Source of the DNA: Nitrospira sp. | GTDB taxonomy: Bacteria > Nitrospirota > Nitrospiria > Nitrospirales > Nitrospiraceae | Assembly: GCA_024998595.1 (NCBI GenBank) | Contig: JACOEK010000007.1 | Coordinates: forward strand, 98,068 to 162,067 | Length of the DNA: 64,000 nt | Reading direction: 5' to 3' | Shown here: piece after piece, positions 60,520 through 64,000 of the stretch | How the letters are laid out: each line of letters opens with the position of its first letter | Position numbering within the stretch: position 1 is the first letter of the stretch | Program-made: the position numbers and the translations under genes | The notes under the pieces: generated by a model | Databases searched by the model: none | What the model saw: the letters and a program-made list of their open reading frames with translations, nothing else | Told to the model about the DNA's origin: nothing

Positions 60520-61525
60520 GGCCGCACGAGTCAGAGGCTCCGGGTCTCCGATCTATGTCATTGCCGGCTTTCTGGGCAGCGGGAAGACGACACTGCTGAA
60601 ACGGGCACTGGCGCATGAATTGGAGCGTGGCGTGAAACCGGCTGTGCTGATGAACGAGTTCGGTGAAGTCGACGTGGACGGGGCTGTCCTGCATGAACAT
60701 CCCCGGTCCAATGATATCGAACTAGAGTCGCTGTTGAGCGGCTGTATCTGCTGCGATCTCTCGGGGGCATTCACCGAGAAGGTCGGCCATCTCTTGAAGA
60801 AGACGCAGGGCGCTCCGCTGTTCGTCGAGACGACAGGCTTGGCGGACACCGGCCAGGTGGTGGCCGGCGTTGAGAAGGCTCTGGTGGAGCACTCAGATAT
60901 GGCCAGGTTGGCTTCGGTGATTGTGATGGTCGACGCGCCCCGCTTCCTGATGCTCGGCGCGTACTGGCCGGCGGCGAAGGATCATCTGAGACAAGCCGAT
61001 ACAGTGGTTCTCAACAAGCTCGATCAGATCGACGACCGGCAGGTCGGACTTGTCGCCGGGCGGGTCAGATCGGCCAATCCTGCAGCGCGCATCGTCAGGG
61101 CGGTTCATGCGGATGTCCCGATTGATCAACTGTTGGAGGTGCCGACAAAGAGACGCACGGCGAAGATCGTGCCCAGTACGCTCAAGGATTCGACGGCCGG
61201 GTACCGGAGCGGCAGCTTCAAGATACTGCGGCCGTTCGAGCCGGATCGGCTGGAGCGCTGGTTGAAGCGGTATCAACGTTCCGTGGTGCGGCTCAAGGGA
61301 TACGCCAGAGTCCAGGGGCGTCCGGGGATGCAAGACGTACAGTGGGTGATGGGCTCATTGTCCATTGGGCCATACCACGGTGCAAAGCAATCGCAGGCGA
61401 AGATCGTGGTGATCGGCCGACGGGTGGTCTGGCAGCGGTTTCTGGAAGGGCTTGAACATTGTCTCGTGCCGCCGGAGCGGGGTACGGCACCCCGGCGCCG
61501 TGCCGGGAAGAAGGTCTCGCGATGA
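60509..61525 (+). CDS. COG0523 (CobW/ZigA-like) GTPase metallochaperone 2
   Basis: 338-aa paralogue of the first GTPase. Seen: VIAGFLGSGKTTLLKRAL (P-loop, 20-28), metal motif CICC at 79-82 (LLSGCICCDL), FVETTGLADTGQVVAGV, LNKLDQI, and a C-terminal CobW_C part ending in a basic tail (RRRAGKKVSR). The overall sequence differs from the first copy beyond these motifs, so this is not a recent tandem duplicate; the two may serve different clients. Strong ribosome site (ggagaggag) before ATG 60509, inside the 92-aa gene. Confidence 0.88.
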   Translation: MPTKAARVRGSGSPIYVIAGFLGSGKTTLLKRALAHELERGVKPAVLMNEFGEVDVDGAVLHEHPRSNDIELESLLSGCICCDLSGAFTEKVGHLLKKTQGAPLFVETTGLADTGQVVAGVEKALVEHSDMARLASVIVMVDAPRFLMLGAYWPAAKDHLRQADTVVLNKLDQIDDRQVGLVAGRVRSANPAARIVRAVHADVPIDQLLEVPTKRRTAKIVPSTLKDSTAGYRSGSFKILRPFEPDRLERWLKRYQRSVVRLKGYARVQGRPGMQDVQWVMGSLSIGPYHGAKQSQAKIVVIGRRVVWQRFLEGLEHCLVPPERGTAPRRRAGKKVSR

Positions 61526-61538
61526 GGGAGGAACGATC

Positions 61539-62228
61539 ATGATGTCAACGGTAGGCAGGGGGCGGGCATTGGTCGACGATCCGGTTGCGCGCCTGCTGGT
61601 CAAGGACGCACACAGCCACATGTACAAATGGCCGGCCTCGTTCGCCGGCTATCGGGCGAACGTGACGCTGAACGAGAACGGGCGGATCTGGACGGGGAGC
61701 GTCCGGCTCGTGCCCAGGAAAGACACCACCGTCGAGTTGCACGGCGCCGACCCGGCGCTCCAGGAGTGGGTACGTGAACGACTGTGGACGCAGGGCATGC
61801 ATCTCGCTCATTCGGATTTCGACGAAGGCGACGGGAAATATGTGCTGTCCTTCGATCCGGAGGAAGATCCCGATGTTCTTCATCCGCGCGGGCGGCGCGT
61901 CTTGCTCACCGGCGGGCGACTCGAATCGTGGTATCGGGTCCGGGATCATCGTTATACCCAGATCGGCCGTCTCACCCCCATGACCGAGCGCCGGGTGAAC
62001 ACGATCGAACGATACGATCAGGCGCCGGATGGTCGGCAGTATTCGAGTCACTATGTGATGACCTACTTCTCACTCGACGGGCAATCGGTCATCGGGATGG
62101 AGAGTTATGTCAACGACTATTCGGAGGTGGACGGCATTTGGATGCCGCTGCGCCGCTGCGTGTCGTTCGGGGACAAGGGGGCGGTCAAGACGCGCGTGAT
62201 CGAACTCTCACAACAGGAGGTGTTGTGA
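61539..62228 (+). CDS. DUF3386-like protein
   Basis: 229-aa soluble protein. The pattern VKDAHSHMYKWPASFAGYRANVTLNENGRIWTGSVRLVPRKDTTVEL and later HYVMTYFSLDGQSVIGMESYVNDYSEVDGIWMPLRRCV resembles DUF3386, known mainly from cyanobacteria, with a beta-rich fold and no catalytic motif assigned. Function unknown. ATG 61539 follows agggagga. It begins 13 bases after the second COG0523 gene and its stop shares one base with the next ATG, so it belongs to the operon. Confidence 0.7.
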   Translation: MMSTVGRGRALVDDPVARLLVKDAHSHMYKWPASFAGYRANVTLNENGRIWTGSVRLVPRKDTTVELHGADPALQEWVRERLWTQGMHLAHSDFDEGDGKYVLSFDPEEDPDVLHPRGRRVLLTGGRLESWYRVRDHRYTQIGRLTPMTERRVNTIERYDQAPDGRQYSSHYVMTYFSLDGQSVIGMESYVNDYSEVDGIWMPLRRCVSFGDKGAVKTRVIELSQQEVL

Positions 62229-62581
62229 TGGATGACAACCAGACGGACGGGACCGGCCTGGGGCCTGGTCGGCCGCGGACGCAGGCAGGGGAGTGGGCGT
62301 TGGACATGCCTCAGGTCGGAGACGGGCGGACGGCTTCCATGTTGCCGCTGATCGTGTTGTATCAACGGGCCTGGGACCTGGCGAAGACCGCGGAGGTCTC
62401 GCTTGCCTGCCTGATGCATTCGGCGGAGGCCGCGGCCCTGGCAGATGCGATACGGCATCTACTCGACGAGGCCGGTGATGAAGAAGGCAGCACCAGGTGG
62501 ACCGCGCGATGCTCGGAGGCCAGGCACTTGGGTGTGGTGCTGCAGGACGCGCTCGTAGAGGGGAGGGAAATCGAATCATGA
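62228..62581 (+). CDS. 117-aa hypothetical protein
   Basis: Unrecognised. Mostly helical: [44 protein letters not shown], with Met, Cys and His ([12 protein letters not shown]) that could contribute metal ligands. No signal peptide or membrane segment. Starts at TGATG overlap with the DUF3386 gene and overlaps the MoaB-like gene as ATGA, which strongly supports that it is a real gene. Confidence 0.6.
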   Translation: MDDNQTDGTGLGPGRPRTQAGEWALDMPQVGDGRTASMLPLIVLYQRAWDLAKTAEVSLACLMHSAEAAALADAIRHLLDEAGDEEGSTRWTARCSEARHLGVVLQDALVEGREIES

Positions 62582-63123
62582 CGGCAATGACCAGGGCCGG
62601 GACTCCGGTGGATGTGGCGGTCTTGACCGTGTCGGACAGCCGGACGCCGGAGACGGATCGAAGCGGCGATACGATCGTCGACCGGCTGACTCAAGCGGGG
62701 CACCGTCTCGCAGACCGGATGTTGTGCAAAGACGATTTCCACACGATCCGGGAGACGATTGCGGCCTGGATCGCCGATCCCAAAATAGAGTTCGTAATCG
62801 TCACCGGGGGGACCGGCGTCACTCAACGCGATGTCACGCCCGACGCCGTCCGATCCCTGTTTACGAAGCCGATTCCGGGATTCGGCGAACTGTTCCGGTG
62901 GCTCAGTTATGCGGAGATCGGCACCTCGACGATTCAGTCGCGGGCCGACGCCGGCGTGTGCGGCGACACCATCGTGTTTCTGTTGCCGGGCAGCACCGGC
63001 GCCTGCCGGCTGGGGATGGAGAAGATCATCCTCCCGCAACTCGATCTCAATCACCGACCCTGCAATCTCACAGAGCTCCTGCCGCGCGTGAAGCAGGAAC
63101 TTCCGCCGGGCGAGGGGCACTGA
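62578..63123 (+). CDS. MoaB/MogA-like molybdopterin adenylyltransferase homologue
   Basis: 181-aa MoCF-biosynthesis-domain protein. Seen: [65 protein letters not shown] and [19 protein letters not shown], all MoaB motifs, including GGTG and SGD. In the family, adenylates molybdopterin before metal insertion. Placement at the end of a presumptive zinc operon is odd: it may replace a metal-dependent or zinc-sensitive relative, or serve a different pterin. Starts at ATGA overlap. Confidence 0.85.
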   Translation: MTAMTRAGTPVDVAVLTVSDSRTPETDRSGDTIVDRLTQAGHRLADRMLCKDDFHTIRETIAAWIADPKIEFVIVTGGTGVTQRDVTPDAVRSLFTKPIPGFGELFRWLSYAEIGTSTIQSRADAGVCGDTIVFLLPGSTGACRLGMEKIILPQLDLNHRPCNLTELLPRVKQELPPGEGH

Positions 63124-63250
63124 GTGAAGTCCCGATCATGTGCCGCTGCCGACCGGCCCAAGCCAACCGGTTCGGTCAGCGAAGGATGCCGAATACGATC
63201 AGTGGGCGGGGTGACCGTCGGGTCAACACTATCACGTCACGGAGGACACG

Positions 63251-64000
63251 ATGAAAAGATACGATCGTTTGGTCATGCGCTGGAAGAAGCAACTGGGTAA
63301 ATGGGTTGGAGTAGTTGTCGTCGGATTGGCATGTGGAGGTGCCGTCTCGGTGCACGCCAGTATGCTCGAATATTACGTGGGGGTGGAGGGGTTGCAGACT
63401 ATCGCCAGCGGTACGTACGCGGGGCTCAACAATCCCAATCACGGACGACTCACATTTCTCTTCGCGCATCCGAACGAGACCCCCCCCTCCACGAGCCACT
63501 ATCACAGTATCGGGGCTTGGAGTTACTCCGGTCCGGCCGGCAATCCGGTAGTCAATACCACGAACGCGAACAACCGGATTCCGGAAATCTTGTCCGGTCA
63601 GGCACCATTACCACTTGTGCCGGGTCAGGGCGCCCAAGCGGGACGCTGGGTCAATCAGGCCGTACCGGGGTTGGAATATAGCAATCTCCGCATGGCCTCC
63701 ACGCAGAGCTTGAGTCAGGCAGCCGCAGGGACGACGGAGCACTATCTGTTCAACAGCTCGGGCGGCCGATGGACTGGTGCGCTCAACGATGTCAGCCTGG
63801 CACTGGAGTTGGTGAGTCTGACCCCGGGCTTGCAAGTGGCGGATCAGACGGGCGCGCCAATTTTTTCAGCGATCGGACAGACCTACAAGCTTGGTGAGGG
63901 TAACCCGTTTTCATTTATGCCGAGCTTTTACACCAACGACAATACGCGGTCTCGCTATTCGGCTGCGTTCCGTTTTGTCGACTTGAACGGAACGTTGCGG
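63251..64000 (+). CDS. Exported protein, all3515-like Zur-repressed family (3' end outside window)
   Basis: At least 250 codons, open to the window end. Strong ribosome site ggagg before ATG 63251. Signal peptide about residues 1-36 (LGKWVGVVVVGLACGGAVSVHAS). The mature start MLEYYVGVEGLQTIASGTYAGL, then RLTFLFAHPNE, SHYHSIGAWSYSGPAGNP, NANNRIPE and LFNSSGGRWTG fit the all3515 family, known as Zur-repressed PEP-CTERM proteins in cyanobacteria. His residues in the SHYHS region could bind zinc. Whether a PEP-CTERM anchor follows lies beyond base 64000. Recognition rests on memory of the family pattern. Confidence 0.7.
   Translation, partial: MKRYDRLVMRWKKQLGKWVGVVVVGLACGGAVSVHASMLEYYVGVEGLQTIASGTYAGLNNPNHGRLTFLFAHPNETPPSTSHYHSIGAWSYSGPAGNPVVNTTNANNRIPEILSGQAPLPLVPGQGAQAGRWVNQAVPGLEYSNLRMASTQSLSQAAAGTTEHYLFNSSGGRWTGALNDVSLALELVSLTPGLQVADQTGAPIFSAIGQTYKLGEGNPFSFMPSFYTNDNTRSRYSAAFRFVDLNGTLR

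Noticed and set aside
1..64000. tRNA, rRNA, CRISPR arrays, insertion sequences
   Set aside because: No cloverleaf-like sequences, repeat-spacer arrays, transposase motifs or terminal inverted repeats were seen on reading both strands.

Overview
The window reads as chromosomal DNA of a Gram-negative bacterium, GC-rich over most of its length. An LPS-type heptosyltransferase, two polymerase/ligase-type membrane proteins, an outer-surface polysaccharide locus and an archaeal-type class I aldolase next to a class I FBPase fit a Nitrospira-like member of Nitrospirota. That assignment is my inference from protein style; no rRNA or other marker gene is present. I see no tRNA, rRNA, CRISPR, insertion sequence or phage gene.

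Bases 1-45536 are one large surface-polysaccharide locus, almost entirely on the + strand. It holds glycosyltransferases and a heptosyltransferase (1-5190), dTDP-sugar genes rfbA, rfbB and rfbD without rfbC (5337-7945), a polymerase/ligase (8302-9645), GDP-fucose genes gmd and fcl (9802-11761), an asparagine-synthetase-like amidotransferase and a heparinase-like protein (11836-15959). A visibly AT-richer island (about 15960-28577) follows, with a UDP-sulfoquinovose-synthase-like enzyme, an Fe(II)/2-oxoglutarate oxygenase, a flippase, a methyltransferase and a neuC-neuB-dehydrogenase-neuA cassette for a nonulosonic (sialic-like) acid. The GC-rich part resumes with methyltransferases, glycosyltransferases, a polymerase/ligase fused to a glycosyltransferase, a second flippase, the initiating sugar-phosphate transferase, a KdsC-like phosphatase and manC/manB (28578-45536). 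Together these can make dTDP-, GDP-, probably UDP-sulfo- and CMP-activated sugars, start a repeat unit on undecaprenyl phosphate, extend it, flip it and polymerise it.

Bases 45538-57183 are housekeeping genes: a DUF3108 protein, FBPase and class I aldolase (gluconeogenesis), a DegP/HtrA protease, a PIN-TRAM membrane protein, ispD-ispF, cysE, a PsiF-repeat protein, truA, an AMIN-type amidase, a YacP-like NYN protein and tatD.

Bases 57240-64000 are the most unusual part. A Fur-family regulator (probably Zur), with a promoter overlapped by a dyad, is followed by a small His-rich membrane protein and a tightly overlapping run: COG0523 GTPase, WD40 propeller, 92-aa protein, second COG0523 GTPase, DUF3386 protein, 117-aa protein and MoaB-like protein. 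An exported protein resembling the Zur-repressed all3515 family comes next and runs off the window end. I interpret this as a zinc-limitation module whose combination of parts I do not recognise as a described system.
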